Shown here in pieces: positions 27,123-37,368 of a stretch of 55,157 bases of DNA. The position numbers and the translations under genes were made by a program. Position 1 is the stretch's first letter. Each line of letters opens with the position of its first letter. Source of the DNA: Candidatus Acinetobacter avistercoris (lineage in GTDB: Bacteria; Pseudomonadota; Gammaproteobacteria; Pseudomonadales; Moraxellaceae). The DNA is taken from the NCBI GenBank assembly GCA_018883945.1, contig JAHLFF010000105.1:1-55157 (forward strand), read 5' to 3'. The notes beneath the pieces are model-generated. The model did no database searches. It saw nothing but the letters and a program-made list of their open reading frames with translations, and was not told the DNA's origin.

Positions 27123-28247
27123 ATGAATAGGAAAGTTGTGTTTCACTCAAAAATTGAATGGTTAAATGTCCTAAAACCAAACTTTAAATTATTGCCTTTA
27201 AGCGAGCGAATTATTTGTAGTGTGGGGGCGTTTATTGGCTTGCTTATATCATCATGTATCAGTTGGTGGGTCTTAGGCGAGATTAACCCATGGTATATTG
27301 CGCCGATGGGAGCCTCAGCAATTTTGCTATTTGCTGTGCCTGCAAGTCCTTTATCACAGCCATGGAATATTGTGGTTGGAAATAGTATTGCAGCCCTCGT
27401 TGGCGTGCTTTGCTATCATCTTATTCCGAATCTGAGTTTAGCTTTTAGTACTGCTGTAGCGATCTCGATTGTGATAATGATGAGCACAGACTCACTGCAT
27501 CCGCCCAGTGGTGCAGTTGCCATTACCGCCGTTTTAGGTGGAAGTGCTGTACATGACTTGGGATATTATTTTTTATTCTATCCAGTCTTACTCAATTCGA
27601 TTTTACTGTTGGTTGTTGCCATCGTATTTAATCGATTGTGTGATCGGCAATATCCACACGTTGCACAAATTAATCAGCGTACAACAGATCCAACGCCTAC
27701 TCAGAAAGTCAGTATCCAACCCAAAGATATTCAAGAGGTATTGGATCAGCAAACTGAGCTGTTAGATATCAGTGAATATGATTTACAAAAAATAATTTTA
27801 GAAGCACAAGCCAAAGCAAATTTAAGACAGAATTCTGTCTATATGTGCCGCGACATTATGAGCAGTCACGTGGTGAGTTTGAATCAGGAAGACGATATTC
27901 AGCTTGCACTCAATAAATTTAAAGACATGAATCTGATGAGCCTACCTGTGATTAATGATGAAAATCAATTGGTAGGAACGCTAGCACTTTATGAAGTGGT
28001 TGAGTGGTTTAAACAATCCGCTGACTTAAGAAGCACATGGAAATATAAAGTTGAACACATCATGGTTCGACAGGTTGTAACGGTTAAGTCAGAGCAACGT
28101 ATTGAGGATTTGATCCCGTACTTCGTAGAGCGATCTTTTAATTATATTCCAGTTGTTGATCATCAGAAAATGGTCGGTATTATCAGTCGTGCAGATATGA
28201 TCGCGGCATTAAATCAACAATTAATTCAACAAGTAAAAGACGAATGA
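27123..28247 (+). CDS. HPP-family membrane protein with two CBS domains
   Basis: A 374-residue protein: an N-terminal HPP domain with four to five membrane segments (about 30-180) holding WYIAPMGASAILLFAVPASPLSQPWN and DSLHPPSGAVA (the His-Pro-Pro signature), then a cytosolic pair of CBS domains (about 235-370; CRDIMSSHVVSLNQ and HIMVRQVVTVKS begin each). HPP proteins have been linked to nitrite transport in plastids and cyanobacteria; in gamma-proteobacteria the role is unclear. CBS pairs sense adenosine nucleotides. No clear ribosome-binding site. The last codons are the first unit of the 19-bp repeat array. Confidence 0.88.
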   Translation: MNRKVVFHSKIEWLNVLKPNFKLLPLSERIICSVGAFIGLLISSCISWWVLGEINPWYIAPMGASAILLFAVPASPLSQPWNIVVGNSIAALVGVLCYHLIPNLSLAFSTAVAISIVIMMSTDSLHPPSGAVAITAVLGGSAVHDLGYYFLFYPVLLNSILLLVVAIVFNRLCDRQYPHVAQINQRTTDPTPTQKVSIQPKDIQEVLDQQTELLDISEYDLQKIILEAQAKANLRQNSVYMCRDIMSSHVVSLNQEDDIQLALNKFKDMNLMSLPVINDENQLVGTLALYEVVEWFKQSADLRSTWKYKVEHIMVRQVVTVKSEQRIEDLIPYFVERSFNYIPVVDHQKMVGIISRADMIAALNQQLIQQVKDE

Positions 28248-28318
28248 ACCATTAAAAGACAACTTAACTATTACAAGAAGAATTAATAATTAAAAGACGA
28301 ATTAAGATTGAAGACAAA
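28228..28318. repeat. 19-bp degenerate tandem repeat starting inside the HPP-CBS stop region
   Basis: Unit 0 (28228-28246) covers the last six codons and the first two bases of the stop of the HPP-CBS gene; units follow at 28247-28265, 28266-28284, 28285-28303 and a partial 28304-28318. The core TAAAAGAC(A/G)A recurs. The 19-bp period changes reading frame each unit, so only unit 0 is coding. Confidence 0.85.
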
Positions 28319-28320
28319 AA

Positions 28321-28353
28321 AGCTACGACATCTTGGAGGGAGATGAAGTAGCT
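28321..28353 (-). terminator. Terminator of the PspC-domain gene
   Basis: AGCTAC/GTAGCT outer and CATCT/AGATG inner stems; on the minus strand it ends GTAGCTTTTTTGTCTT. It is 48 bp past the PspC stop. Confidence 0.75.
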
Positions 28354-28400
28354 AATACTTAACATAAAGAGGCGAACAACAGGAAAAGAAAACTAAAAAA

Positions 28401-28652
28401 TTAATCCTGATTTACAGTTCTTATCGGTGCTGAATGATTAGACAGTGGATCATGTCGAATCGTTTGTTTAGGCATGATCAACCACAATATTAAATACACG
28501 AGAATACCGGGGAATGCGGCGCTCATAAGGGAAACAATCACAAAAATAATGCGCAGTAAATTGGCATTCCAACCAAAACGTTCAGCAATACCACCCATAA
28601 CCCCTGCAATCATGTTGTGGCGATTAGAGCGATATAAACCAACATTGGCCAT
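28401..28652 (-). CDS. PspC-domain membrane protein
   Basis: An 83-residue protein made almost entirely of a PspC domain: the polar start (YRSNRHNMIAGVMGGIAERFGW) with the G-V-x-G-G-I-A-E motif, then one long membrane helix (LLRIIFVIVSLMSAAFPGILVYLILWLIMP). PspC proteins sense envelope stress and, in Enterobacteria, bind PspA; no pspA or pspB is here, so it is a stand-alone version common in Acinetobacter-like genomes. AAGGAG-type site ahead of the ATG (minus strand TTAAGGAGACC). Confidence 0.9.
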   Translation of the reverse strand: MANVGLYRSNRHNMIAGVMGGIAERFGWNANLLRIIFVIVSLMSAAFPGILVYLILWLIMPKQTIRHDPLSNHSAPIRTVNQD

Positions 28653-28959
28653 TAAGGTCTCCTTAAAACCTGAAATTTAAATAGATGCTTGAAACAACAA
28701 AATATCATCAAGCTATGAATAATTAATGGAGATGTTAATGGGATATTAAAAGGTAAATCTGCTCAAAAAATGTAAAATTGTGTAAGTTACAAAATTGATT
28801 ATGATTTTCAGTGATATTCATAAGCCTATTGAAATATTCTGTCAGACCTATCGCATATTCGAATTGGTAACAATATAAGCCATTGATATATAATTTAATT
28901 GAAGAAAAAGTTAGTGATTTAATCTGTTGATATCCGATGGTTTTTTTAATGATGCCTTT
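28653..28959. other. Intergenic stretch, divergent promoters
   Basis: About 300 bp between the PspC gene and the lipoprotein gene. AT-rich; no RNA gene or repeat seen. Confidence 0.5.
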
Positions 28960-29559
28960 ATGAAAATATCTCCTTGGGTGTGTTTGTTAACCAGTCTCAT
29001 GTTATGTGCTTGTCATAACTCAGACGTCTCATCTGCAGTCGAGTCTGTAGAAAATTCAGGCTATCCCTTACAACACAATCCAGAAATCAAAAATAAACTG
29101 ACGGATTTGGCGGGTAAGGCAACCTTGCCAAAAGCTCAAGAAGCACAGGTCAAACCCTTATTGATCGATGAAGCACAACCTTATATTGGCCGTTACCAAG
29201 TTGAAATAGATTGTCATGATCCATTTGTTGATTGTCAGCAGGGCAGAGCGAATTTCATTATCACTTTACTGCCTGATGGCACAGCGCATCGTAGTATTGT
29301 GTATATGGGAAAAATAATGTTTGCCTCCAACCAGCGTTATCAAGAAGATCAATGGTTCTATGATCAAGCAGATCATCAAATTATTTTGAGACGCAATAAT
29401 GGTGTTGAATTTTTTTATGATATAGATGAGCAGCATAATTTGATTATGAATCTTGATAAAATCGCTCATGCAAATAAAATTAATCAGCAGTTTTTCAGTA
29501 ATGAAAATCCATTACCAGAACTGTCCTATGTGTTAAAAAAGACGGCTGCAAACTCTTAA
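28960..29559 (+). CDS. Lipoprotein of unknown function
   Basis: About 199 residues. The frame opens at 28927 (TTG), but ATG 28960 is chosen because it starts a lipoprotein signal peptide (MKISPWVCLLTSLMLCACHN; lipobox LCAC). The mature part has a polar linker, then a beta-rich domain (about 80-195) starting IGRYQVEIDCHDPFVDCQQG, with a Cys pair likely joined by a disulfide, and strands such as ANFIITLLPDGTAHRSIVYMG. The layout, a C-x(5)-C motif followed by a T-L-x-P-D-G-T strand, is reminiscent of NlpE-type lipocalin domains, but the NlpE CxxC motif is absent. Function unknown. Confidence 0.7.
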   Translation: MKISPWVCLLTSLMLCACHNSDVSSAVESVENSGYPLQHNPEIKNKLTDLAGKATLPKAQEAQVKPLLIDEAQPYIGRYQVEIDCHDPFVDCQQGRANFIITLLPDGTAHRSIVYMGKIMFASNQRYQEDQWFYDQADHQIILRRNNGVEFFYDIDEQHNLIMNLDKIAHANKINQQFFSNENPLPELSYVLKKTAANS

Positions 29560-29681
29560 ATTCTTAAACTCTTTTAAAATTCTTTGTCTTCATTCTTTAT
29601 TTATGGACCCTGTTGAAAATCCAACTTAAATTATGATCTTTGTAATGTATTAAAGATTTCTATATTTAAAATTTATGCAAT

Positions 29682-29713
29682 AAAAAAGCCTATCAAATAT
29701 GATAGGCTTTTTT
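29682..29713 (-). terminator. Terminator of tRNA-Lys
   Basis: AAAAAAGCCTATCA, loop AATA, TGATAGGCTTTTTT: 14-bp perfect stem directly 3' of the tRNA, with A/T runs suited to both strands. Confidence 0.9.
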
Positions 29714-29720
29714 ACGAATT

Positions 29721-29796
29721 TGGTGGGTCGTCCGCGATTCGAACGCGGGACCAACGGATTAAAAGTCCGCTGCTCTACCAGCTGAGCTAACGACCC
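29721..29796 (-). tRNA. tRNA-Lys (UUU)
   Basis: Minus strand, 76 nt including an encoded CCA. Acceptor stem GGGTCGT/ACGACCC, D-arm TAGCTCAGCTGGTAGAGCA, anticodon loop CTTTTAA with anticodon TTT, and T-loop GTTCGAATC. All four arms pair. Single tRNA unit with its own promoter and terminator. Confidence 0.97.
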
Positions 29797-29816
29797 ATCT
29801 CGTTTTGATGTTGCGT

Positions 29817-29844
29817 ATTTTAGCAAGTTATCAGCAGAGCGCAA
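29817..29844 (-). promoter_or_regulatory. Promoter of tRNA-Lys
   Basis: Minus strand: TTGCGC (-35, 29839-29844), 16-bp spacer, TAAAAT (-10, 29817-29822). The tRNA 5' end is 20 bp past the -10. Confidence 0.65.
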
Positions 29845-29926
29845 GCTAAAATTTTAAAACTTTGTTACGTTTGGCTAGAAATAACACAATTTGCTGTTAT
29901 TGAGCTAAAAAATAAACAAAATTCAC

Positions 29927-31768
29927 TTAAAATCGGTATTTATACTGCTGAATATTACTCAAAATCTCATCATTCACATCGCAATATGCATCTGAATTGG
30001 GCAATAAAATCAAAATTCGATCTGAAGTCTTCTCTGGATCATAGGCTTCATCTTTCAATTTGCTTTTCTGATATTTAAAAGTACCTGTAGTTTCGAGTAT
30101 TTGTTGAACACGTAAAAATACAGGGACTGCATATGGCGGTAATTCTTTTTTAAATGACTGAGCCATGTCAGTTAAATCTTGATCATTTAGCTCAGCACCA
30201 TCTCTTAAAGTAATCGCAGCCATGCCTGCACGACCATTGGTGTTTGGAATTTCAACCCCATACACAACGGCTTCAGTAATTTTTTCGTATTCGCTACAGA
30301 TATTCTCGACTTCTGTTGTCGATACATTTTCACCTTTCCAGCGGAAAGTATCACCTAAGCGGTCAATAAATTGCGCATGGCGACAGCCGATATCACGAAC
30401 CAAATCTCCAGTGATGAAATACGAATCGCCTTTGCTGAATACATTATGCATGATTGACGATTTATTTTTTTCAGGGTCGGTATAACCATCAAATGGAGAG
30501 CGATTGGTTATTTTACCAATCAGTAAACCAACCTCACCTTTTTTGACTTTTATACAATGACCTTTTTTGTCGAGGATCGGTTGCTCTTTTTCTTTGTCAT
30601 ATTGAATAATGGCATAAGGAATAGGGGAGAAACCAACGGTATTATCAAAGTTAAATAAATTTGAAAAACCAACATTTCCTTCACTTGACGCATAGAGTTC
30701 AAGTACTTCTTCAACACCAAAGCGTTGTTTAAACTTATCCCAAATATTCGGACGCATACCATTACCAATCATTTTGGTTACACGATGGTTGCGATCCTGC
30801 TCACTTTCTGGCGCATCCATAAGATAACGGCAGAGTTCACCGACATATCCAATCGCAGATGCATTGTATTTTTGCACATCTGACCAAAATGATGAGGTAG
30901 AGAATTTACGACGCACCGCTAAAGCAGAGCTGCCTGCAATCACACCACACCAGCATACGACCATACCTGTTGCATGATAAAGCGGCAGTGTTACATACAT
31001 AACATCATCTTTATTTAAGTTTAAGACGTGTCCATAGGTACCATATGCCAGCATCCAACGGCTATTGGTAAAGATCACAGCTTTAGGTAGGCCTGTTGTC
31101 CCCGAGGTGTAAATATAAAATAAGCCATCTACGCCTGTAACCTTATTGGTTTCAGCGAGATTGTCAGTTGAAAACTTTTGAATCTGTTGGGCGAGGTTGT
31201 GAAAGCCTTCAGGTGCTTCACCTGCGTCTTGACGGGTATTCTGATCCGCAAACCAATACAAAGCATCTGAAGGAACTGTGAGTGCATCACGAATATCTTG
31301 TACAGCCTGTCTGCATTCTTCACCCACAACCACAGCGATTGGTTTAACAAGGTTAATGCTGTGTGTAAGAACTTTACCTGTTTGTGAGGTGTTGACCAGA
31401 GCACTGATCACTCCAATTTTAGCCAATGCAAGAACAGTGGCAACCAGCTCAGAACGGTTTTCGATAATTACGGCGATAACATCGCCTTTTTGTGCACCTT
31501 TGCTTAGATAAAGCTGTGCAATTTGATTCGCCCACTGATTGAGTGCGTGATAGCTATAGCGTTGATCTTCAAATATGAGTGCAGTGCCGGTGGGATTGCG
31601 TTTAACTGCGCGTTCAAAAGCCAAAGCTAAGCCAGCGGGTGTAGACGCCGTTCGCACATAAGCTTGAGAAAGTCCCTTTGCAATATGTGGGAGTTTTTTT
31701 AAGAATTTAGGTAAACGTACCGCAACATCCGAGATTCCTATCAGATCACTTTGATTGGTTTGGCTCAT
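29927..31768 (-). CDS. Long/very-long-chain acyl-CoA synthetase (FATP/FadD6 type)
   Basis: A 613-residue AMP-forming ligase. P-loop IYTSGTTGLPK (about 219-229), A5-like LYASSEGNVGF, A7 ITGDL and A8 region DRLGDTFRWKGENVSTTEVE, the wording typical of the FATP/very-long-chain branch (DTFRWKGENVST) rather than of E. coli FadD. It activates fatty acids to acyl-CoA for storage lipids or degradation. Ends with the catalytic-Lys region TGTFKYQKSKLKDEAYDP. GGAAGA precedes the ATG. Monocistronic between tRNA-Lys and rne. Confidence 0.92.
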   Translation of the reverse strand: MSQTNQSDLIGISDVAVRLPKFLKKLPHIAKGLSQAYVRTASTPAGLALAFERAVKRNPTGTALIFEDQRYSYHALNQWANQIAQLYLSKGAQKGDVIAVIIENRSELVATVLALAKIGVISALVNTSQTGKVLTHSINLVKPIAVVVGEECRQAVQDIRDALTVPSDALYWFADQNTRQDAGEAPEGFHNLAQQIQKFSTDNLAETNKVTGVDGLFYIYTSGTTGLPKAVIFTNSRWMLAYGTYGHVLNLNKDDVMYVTLPLYHATGMVVCWCGVIAGSSALAVRRKFSTSSFWSDVQKYNASAIGYVGELCRYLMDAPESEQDRNHRVTKMIGNGMRPNIWDKFKQRFGVEEVLELYASSEGNVGFSNLFNFDNTVGFSPIPYAIIQYDKEKEQPILDKKGHCIKVKKGEVGLLIGKITNRSPFDGYTDPEKNKSSIMHNVFSKGDSYFITGDLVRDIGCRHAQFIDRLGDTFRWKGENVSTTEVENICSEYEKITEAVVYGVEIPNTNGRAGMAAITLRDGAELNDQDLTDMAQSFKKELPPYAVPVFLRVQQILETTGTFKYQKSKLKDEAYDPEKTSDRILILLPNSDAYCDVNDEILSNIQQYKYRF

Positions 31769-31919
31769 ATTTCTTCCATTTATTTTAGTATCTAATCAAT
31801 CTGTCTTTTTGAGTAAGCGAACAACATGCTTTATTTTCAGGTTTAATTTTCTACATCATGTTCGACATAATTACAATCATGATTTCTGACTATAAAGCTT
31901 AATCGAACATAACAAAAAA

Positions 31920-31943
31920 ACCTAGCCACCGTAATGACTAGGT
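31920..31943 (-). terminator. Terminator of rne
   Basis: Minus strand: ACCTAG, 12-nt loop, CTAGGT followed by TTTTTT, about 30 bp past the rne stop. Confidence 0.8.
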
Positions 31944-31972
31944 TGATCGAACATTACTATCTTTTATGCAAC

Positions 31973-34900
31973 TTACTCAGCTGGATTCACTTTTTTAGGT
32001 GGACGTCCACGAGGGCGACGAGGGCGAATAGGTTTATCCTCTTCATCTGTCTCGGCATCATTTTGCGCTGTAGCCGCAGCTTCTTCAGCATCTACGATTT
32101 TTTGCTGTGCTGCTGCAGCTTTCGCTTTAGCAGCAGTAGTTTGCGGTTTAGTCGGCGTTGCTTTGCTGACCTCAGGCTCTTCTGGTTTAGCCACAACAGG
32201 TGCGTCAATCGCTTCAATCATCACCGAAGGTGTTGTCTCTGTTGATTCAGCCACTGTGTTTTCCACTGGAGCGACTTCTTCTGCAACCGCTTCAACTGTA
32301 GTGACCTCTGCAGGTGCTGCTTCTGCAAGAGACACTTCTTTAAGACGCGCTTGCTTTGCTTGTTCAGCCGCTAATTTTGCTAAACGACGACGTTCGCGAG
32401 GGTCATTGGCAACACGGTTGTCAGACACTGGCTTTGGTGGTGTCAAATCTAACACTGGCGCAGGCTCAGCTTCGACTTTAGCACTTGAAACGACCGCATC
32501 ACGTGTGACTGGTTTTTTCTCAGCTTCAGGCTCAGATACATTGCTGCTGAGCGTTGCTGCATACTCATCTGCAAATTTTTGCAAAGCACGGTTGAATGTT
32601 GGAATTAAACCGAATTGTTCAATTAAGACTGAACAATCTGTGCCATAGACATGACGAATCAAGCTGATCACTGTGTGCTGTGCTAAAGCAGGAATCTGTG
32701 AAGGATTCACTTTAGGTGCTACCGGTTTAGATTTGGCGGCATCTTTATGCTTATTACGACGACGCTGGCGCGGATCGTTAGCTGCACGAATGGCAGGTTG
32801 TTGCACATCAGCTTGCTCTTGAACCGCTGGTTGCTCGACAACGATTTCAGTCGGTGTGCTTTCAACCACTGGGTTAACAAGCACTTCTGTCTGAGCAGTC
32901 AACGTTTCAGTTTGAGTCGCTGTTTCAGGCGCATTGTTTAACGCAACAATTTCACTTTTCGCTTGGTCAATATTGACCATCAGCGCTGTAGTCATGTTTT
33001 CGTTGCGTGGTACTTCAACGACATCCACTTTAATTTGTGGCGCTTGCTCAGTGTTTGTTACGACCGGAGTTTGCTCGTTGAGTACAGTTTGATCACGTTG
33101 ACGATTTGGTCGCTGTGGGCGTTGTGCATTACGATCGCGACGTGGAAGCGCCTGAGCATCTTGCTGAGGTGCATCCAGTTGTTGATCATTTTGATGCGGA
33201 CGTTTTGGATGACGAGGTTTTTGATCACGCTGTTCATGACGTAAGTCATTACCACGGTTATCTAAACGATCTGAACGTTGCTCTTGACGTGTATCATTGC
33301 GGTTGTCTAAGCGACTATCTGTACGATTATCAACACGATTGTCTGAACGACTGTCATTACGATCATGTCGTTGGTCGTGACGTGTATCGTTGCGATTGTC
33401 TACACGACTGTCTGTACGGACATCTGCACGATTGTCAACACGATTGTCAGCACGATCGTGACGTTGTTCATGGCGAGGAGCTTGAACAATTTCTTCAGTT
33501 ACATGATGGTCATTTGATAATTCACGTTGTTCACGTGGCTTGTTACGAGGCTTCTTATGATTATTGTTACGCTGTGGACGATCTTCTTTTTCAAGTTGAC
33601 GTTCATTGGCTTCACGAGGCTCTTGTTTCGCAACAGGTGTATGCGAAATATAGGCATTTGTTTCTGCTACGACAGGTGTTGCAACAGCAATCGGCGCAGC
33701 TTGTGAGATTTGGCCGAATTGACCACGGCTCACAGCACCACCATTCACCATTTGTTCAATTGCTGCGGCTGCATTGTTTGCAGTGCGTGAACGATCAGTA
33801 GTGGTTGCTTGTTTTTGAACAAACAGATTTTCTAACCAAGCACATGGGCTTGAAGCAGGTGCAGCGACTTGAGCTTGAACCTGATTTTGCTGTCCAGCAG
33901 ATGCGACAGGCGTAGTGTTATTTTTACGCTTTGGATTCTTATCTTGCTGTTGAGCAGAAGCAGCAGGCGCAGGAGCAGCAGCGCGCTGAACCGTTTGTTC
34001 TTCTTCTAAATGCCACTCAGAAGATTCGTAACCTAACTCTTTTTCACTATTGCGCGTTGCTTCAGTGCGTTCATAGCTGGTCGGTGCAAAACCTTCTGGA
34101 TTAAACGTGATTTCGTAGTGTGGTGTTTCTAAATGTGGATGTGGTAATACCGTCACACGTACATTTGATGTTTGTTCAAGGTAAACCAGGCTATGACGCT
34201 TTTCGTTCAATAGGAAGGCAGCGATTTCTACTGGCACTTCTACTTGTACTTCACCTTGACGTTCACGCAATGCGATTTCTTCTACTTTACGCATGATCGA
34301 AAGTGAAAGAGAGCGTAAGTCACGAACCATCCCTGTGCCATGACAGCGCGGGCAAACATAACCGGTTGCTTCTTCAAGAGATGGACGTAAGCGTTGACGG
34401 CTCATTTCCATTAAACCGAAGCGAGACAACTGACCGAATTGAATACGAGCGCGGTCACTTTGTGTTGACTCACGAAGTTTCGCTTCAACCATACGTTGGT
34501 TGCGTTCTTTGGTCATATCGATGAAGTCGATTACAACCAGACCACCAATATCACGCAAGCGTAGTTGACGTGCAATTTCTTCAGCAGCTTCTAAGTTGGT
34601 GCTGAGCGCAGTTTCTTCTACGTCATGACCGCGTGTTGATTTTGCAGAGTTAATATCAATCGATACCAATGCTTCAGTTTGATCGATTACGATCGAACCG
34701 CCAGCGGGTAGTTTTACTTCACGTTCATAAGCCGTTTGAATTTGGCTTTCAATCGCAAAATGAGCGAATAAAGGTTCATTCAATGTATACGTTTTTAACT
34801 TATCTAACTGATTCGGCATAACCGCTTTTACGAAGTTATACGCTTCGTTATACGCTTGCTCAGAGTCAATTAAGATTTCAGCCACGTCATCACGTAAATA

Positions 34901-35554
34901 ATCACGAATGGCACGTGTAACCACGCCAGCTTCTTGATGAACGAGCATTGGTGAAGGACCAGAGGTTGACGTGGTTTGAATACGTGCCCAAAGATCTAAC
35001 AAATGTTGAAGATCAAGCTGTAATTCTTCTTGCGAACGGCCAATACCTGCTGTACGTACAATCACACTCATGCCACGTGGGACATTCAGTGATGACAGCA
35101 TTTCTTTGAGCTCTTCACGAACTGCACCAGAAATTTGACGGCTAATACCACCACCTTTCGGGTTGTTTGGCATCAAGACTAAATAACGACCCGCAAGTGA
35201 AATGAAGGTAGAAAGAGCAGCACCTTTATTACCGCGCTCTTCTTTTTCAACTTGAACAAGAAGCTCAGTGCCTTCGGTGATCAATTCACGGATATTCGAT
35301 GTTTGACGAGGATCAGCTTTGTAATAAGAGTTGGCAATTTCGCGCATCGACAAGAAACCTTGACGACCTGCACCATACTCTACAAATACAGCTTCTAGAG
35401 AAGGTTCAACGCGAGTCACGTGACCTTTATAAATATTGGCTTTCTTTTGTTCACGGGTACGATTTTCTAAATCAAAATCGTAAAGACGGTGACCAGTGAT
35501 GAGTGCAACGCGAACTTCTTCGGCATGTGTTGCATTGATCAGCATACGTTTCAT
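31973..35554 (-). CDS. rne: Ribonuclease E
   Basis: Endoribonuclease and degradosome scaffold, 1193 residues from the ATG at 35554 ([17 protein letters not shown]); the frame opens at 35587 but family N-termini start at MKRML. Catalytic half: S1 domain (about 26-108), catalytic Asp300 ([12 protein letters not shown]) and Asp343 (VVIDFIDM), and Zn-link CPRC (401-404). The C-terminal half (about 500-1193) is disordered: Ala/Gln-rich blocks, an Arg/Asp/Asn pentapeptide repeat (about 700-775), a conserved-looking helix near 1000 ([19 protein letters not shown]) and a terminal [12 protein letters not shown] resembling an AT-hook. A long leader upstream fits the autoregulation known for rne. Confidence 0.97.
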   Translation of the reverse strand: MKRMLINATHAEEVRVALITGHRLYDFDLENRTREQKKANIYKGHVTRVEPSLEAVFVEYGAGRQGFLSMREIANSYYKADPRQTSNIRELITEGTELLVQVEKEERGNKGAALSTFISLAGRYLVLMPNNPKGGGISRQISGAVREELKEMLSSLNVPRGMSVIVRTAGIGRSQEELQLDLQHLLDLWARIQTTSTSGPSPMLVHQEAGVVTRAIRDYLRDDVAEILIDSEQAYNEAYNFVKAVMPNQLDKLKTYTLNEPLFAHFAIESQIQTAYEREVKLPAGGSIVIDQTEALVSIDINSAKSTRGHDVEETALSTNLEAAEEIARQLRLRDIGGLVVIDFIDMTKERNQRMVEAKLRESTQSDRARIQFGQLSRFGLMEMSRQRLRPSLEEATGYVCPRCHGTGMVRDLRSLSLSIMRKVEEIALRERQGEVQVEVPVEIAAFLLNEKRHSLVYLEQTSNVRVTVLPHPHLETPHYEITFNPEGFAPTSYERTEATRNSEKELGYESSEWHLEEEQTVQRAAAPAPAASAQQQDKNPKRKNNTTPVASAGQQNQVQAQVAAPASSPCAWLENLFVQKQATTTDRSRTANNAAAAIEQMVNGGAVSRGQFGQISQAAPIAVATPVVAETNAYISHTPVAKQEPREANERQLEKEDRPQRNNNHKKPRNKPREQRELSNDHHVTEEIVQAPRHEQRHDRADNRVDNRADVRTDSRVDNRNDTRHDQRHDRNDSRSDNRVDNRTDSRLDNRNDTRQEQRSDRLDNRGNDLRHEQRDQKPRHPKRPHQNDQQLDAPQQDAQALPRRDRNAQRPQRPNRQRDQTVLNEQTPVVTNTEQAPQIKVDVVEVPRNENMTTALMVNIDQAKSEIVALNNAPETATQTETLTAQTEVLVNPVVESTPTEIVVEQPAVQEQADVQQPAIRAANDPRQRRRNKHKDAAKSKPVAPKVNPSQIPALAQHTVISLIRHVYGTDCSVLIEQFGLIPTFNRALQKFADEYAATLSSNVSEPEAEKKPVTRDAVVSSAKVEAEPAPVLDLTPPKPVSDNRVANDPRERRRLAKLAAEQAKQARLKEVSLAEAAPAEVTTVEAVAEEVAPVENTVAESTETTPSVMIEAIDAPVVAKPEEPEVSKATPTKPQTTAAKAKAAAAQQKIVDAEEAAATAQNDAETDEEDKPIRPRRPRGRPPKKVNPAE
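33240..33475 (-). repeat. In-frame repeats encoding an R-x-D-N-R pentapeptide tract in RNase E
   Basis: The DNA repeats with a 15-bp period and encodes about fifteen imperfect copies of Arg-x-Asp-(Asn/Ser/Thr/Gln)-Arg (for example RVDNR, RNDTR, RHDQR). It is also the source of a long spurious open frame on the plus strand. Confidence 0.85.
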
Positions 35555-36303
35555 GGGTGTAGCACCTAATAGTAATACACAACTCATAGTCGCTATTCAC
35601 GTAGCGAACATCAACGCTCATGGATCAAGCTTAGATCTAAAAACAGGTGGATCTAAGTGTTTACCGGCCTTTTTTGATGGGCTTCGGTTTTTGATTCACG
35701 TATTGGTGATGGCAATACGGCTTTAATCATAAAGTGATTAAAGAGACCTGAATATTCACTGGCGGACAAACGGTGCATTGGATGTGAGTAACTTTCACTG
35801 TCACATTGCTCTAAGATCACCTCTTCATACTTGATAGAGTGACTTGATACGGAATTATCATCGTATCTTTGCAATCTGTGCAGATCCAATGCATCTAACG
35901 TTGTAGCCTGAATATTGAATCAGGTTGCGACTATTCTGATGTGTATCAGTTTACGTTTAAAACCAACTTAACATTGGCGACATATTTTTTTAAACAAACT
36001 GATTTATGTGCAAAAGCACAATTAAACGCAACAGTTTGTCTTTTTGCCGATATAATAAGCCATCGGCGTTGGCATATTCTTTTGGGACCATTCCGAGTTT
36101 ATGCTAAACATTAAAACTTAGTTTTGATTTCAAAGTTTTTGAAATCTCTAAATTAATGTTCACTTACGGCGGTATCCGTGCGCTGACTATAGCAAACCTT
36201 CGATCATCTGCCTATGGGCTATACATGCATTTCTTATGATATGTGTAGTTCAAGTGATCAGTTTTTAATCAAATTTAGTATTTTTTTAGGTCAACGTAAC
36301 TGT
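35555..36303. other. rne/rluC divergent regulatory region, 749 bp
   Basis: No gene supported. It should contain the long rne 5' UTR (minus) and the rluC promoter (plus). An inverted repeat GCCGAT (36046-36051)/ATCGGC (36062-36067) flanks TATAATAAGCC and could be an operator or RNA hairpin. Confidence 0.5.
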
Positions 36304-37278
36304 ATGAATTCTACACAAGAATGGCAAGATGTCACTTGGTTTGAAGTGAATGAGCACCAATTGGGGCAGCGCATCGACAATTTTTTGTTTTCACGTCTAA
36401 AAGGTGTACCTAAAAGCCGTATTTATCGTTTAATTCGTGAAGGCCAGGTACGTGTCAATAAAAAACGTGTAAAAGCAGAAACTAAACTCGCTATTGGCGA
36501 TCAAATTCGTGTCGCACCGATTCGTTTTGAACCTAAAGATGAAACACCTGTACCTGTTTCAGACAAAGTGGCACAAAGTCTATTAAGCCGTGTTGTTTAT
36601 GAAGATGAAGGTCTGATGGTGGTTAATAAGCCATCTGGAATTGCAGTACATGGTGGCAGTGGCGTCGCTTATGGTTTGATTGAAGGTTTACGAGCCGCTT
36701 CTGGTAAAAAATATTTAGAGCTGATTCATCGTATTGACCGTGATACATCTGGTTTAGTGATGATCAGTAAAAAGCGTAGTACGTTAAAGGCGTTACAAGA
36801 TTTACTTCGTGAACACAAGATCAAAAAAACTTATGCAGCGATTGTGAAAGGCCAAGTGGCTTTAGATAAGCAGCTGATTGATGCGCCTTTGCATCGCTAT
36901 GAACTTGCTAATGGTGAGCGTAGAGTCTGTGTGTCTAAAGAAGGTAAGCCAAGTAAAACACAGTGGAATGTGGCTGAACGTTTTATGCATGCAACCTTGG
37001 TTTATGCATCGCCATTGTCGGGACGTACACATCAGATTCGTGTTCATGGTCTCAGTATTGGTCATCCTTTAATTGGGGATGATAAATATGGACATGAAAC
37101 TGACTATCGAGGACCGAAAGCACGTCGTTTGAGTCTACATGCATTACGCTTAGATATCCCAGGTTATCCAACGATTGAAGCGCCATTGCCTGAAGATATG
37201 CAGAGCTTAGTGGCACAGTTAAGAGCACAGAAGAAAGATAAACAACAGATCACTCCAATGGGAGATGAAGACGATTAA
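36304..37278 (+). CDS. rluC: 23S rRNA pseudouridine synthase C
   Basis: About 324 residues from the ATG at 36304 (MNSTQEWQDVTW); the frame opens 90 bp earlier but only from here does it match the family. N-terminal S4 domain (RIDNFLFSRLKGVPKSRIYRLIREGQVRVN) followed by the RluA-type catalytic domain with HRIDRDTSGLVMISK, where Asp is the nucleophile. It isomerises uridines in 23S rRNA (positions 955, 2504 and 2580 in E. coli). Divergent from rne, the usual arrangement in gamma-proteobacteria. Confidence 0.95.
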   Translation: MNSTQEWQDVTWFEVNEHQLGQRIDNFLFSRLKGVPKSRIYRLIREGQVRVNKKRVKAETKLAIGDQIRVAPIRFEPKDETPVPVSDKVAQSLLSRVVYEDEGLMVVNKPSGIAVHGGSGVAYGLIEGLRAASGKKYLELIHRIDRDTSGLVMISKKRSTLKALQDLLREHKIKKTYAAIVKGQVALDKQLIDAPLHRYELANGERRVCVSKEGKPSKTQWNVAERFMHATLVYASPLSGRTHQIRVHGLSIGHPLIGDDKYGHETDYRGPKARRLSLHALRLDIPGYPTIEAPLPEDMQSLVAQLRAQKKDKQQITPMGDEDD

Positions 37279-37368
37279 TTTTTATTCTTTTTCTTGAAGA
37301 AAACGATGTCATGAAGAAAGCAATGTTAAAAGTCATGAAGTAAACTGAATCAAATATTGGGTAATTTT

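Noticed and set aside
29650..29844. 64-residue minus-strand frame
   Set aside because: It runs through tRNA-Lys and its terminator; the SLAQLVEQRTFNPLVPRSN stretch is the common artefact of translating a tRNA gene.
33240..33475. CRISPR-like regular repeats
   Set aside because: The repeats are contiguous, 15 bp, in frame with rne and have no spacers; they encode the R-x-D-N-R tract.
33106..33801. 231-residue plus-strand frame inside rne
   Set aside because: It is the antisense shadow of the RNase E repeat tract, giving a His/Asp/Tyr-rich low-complexity product with no start signals.
35653..35889. 78-residue minus-strand frame upstream of rne
   Set aside because: No ribosome-binding site or family features; more simply part of the long rne leader.
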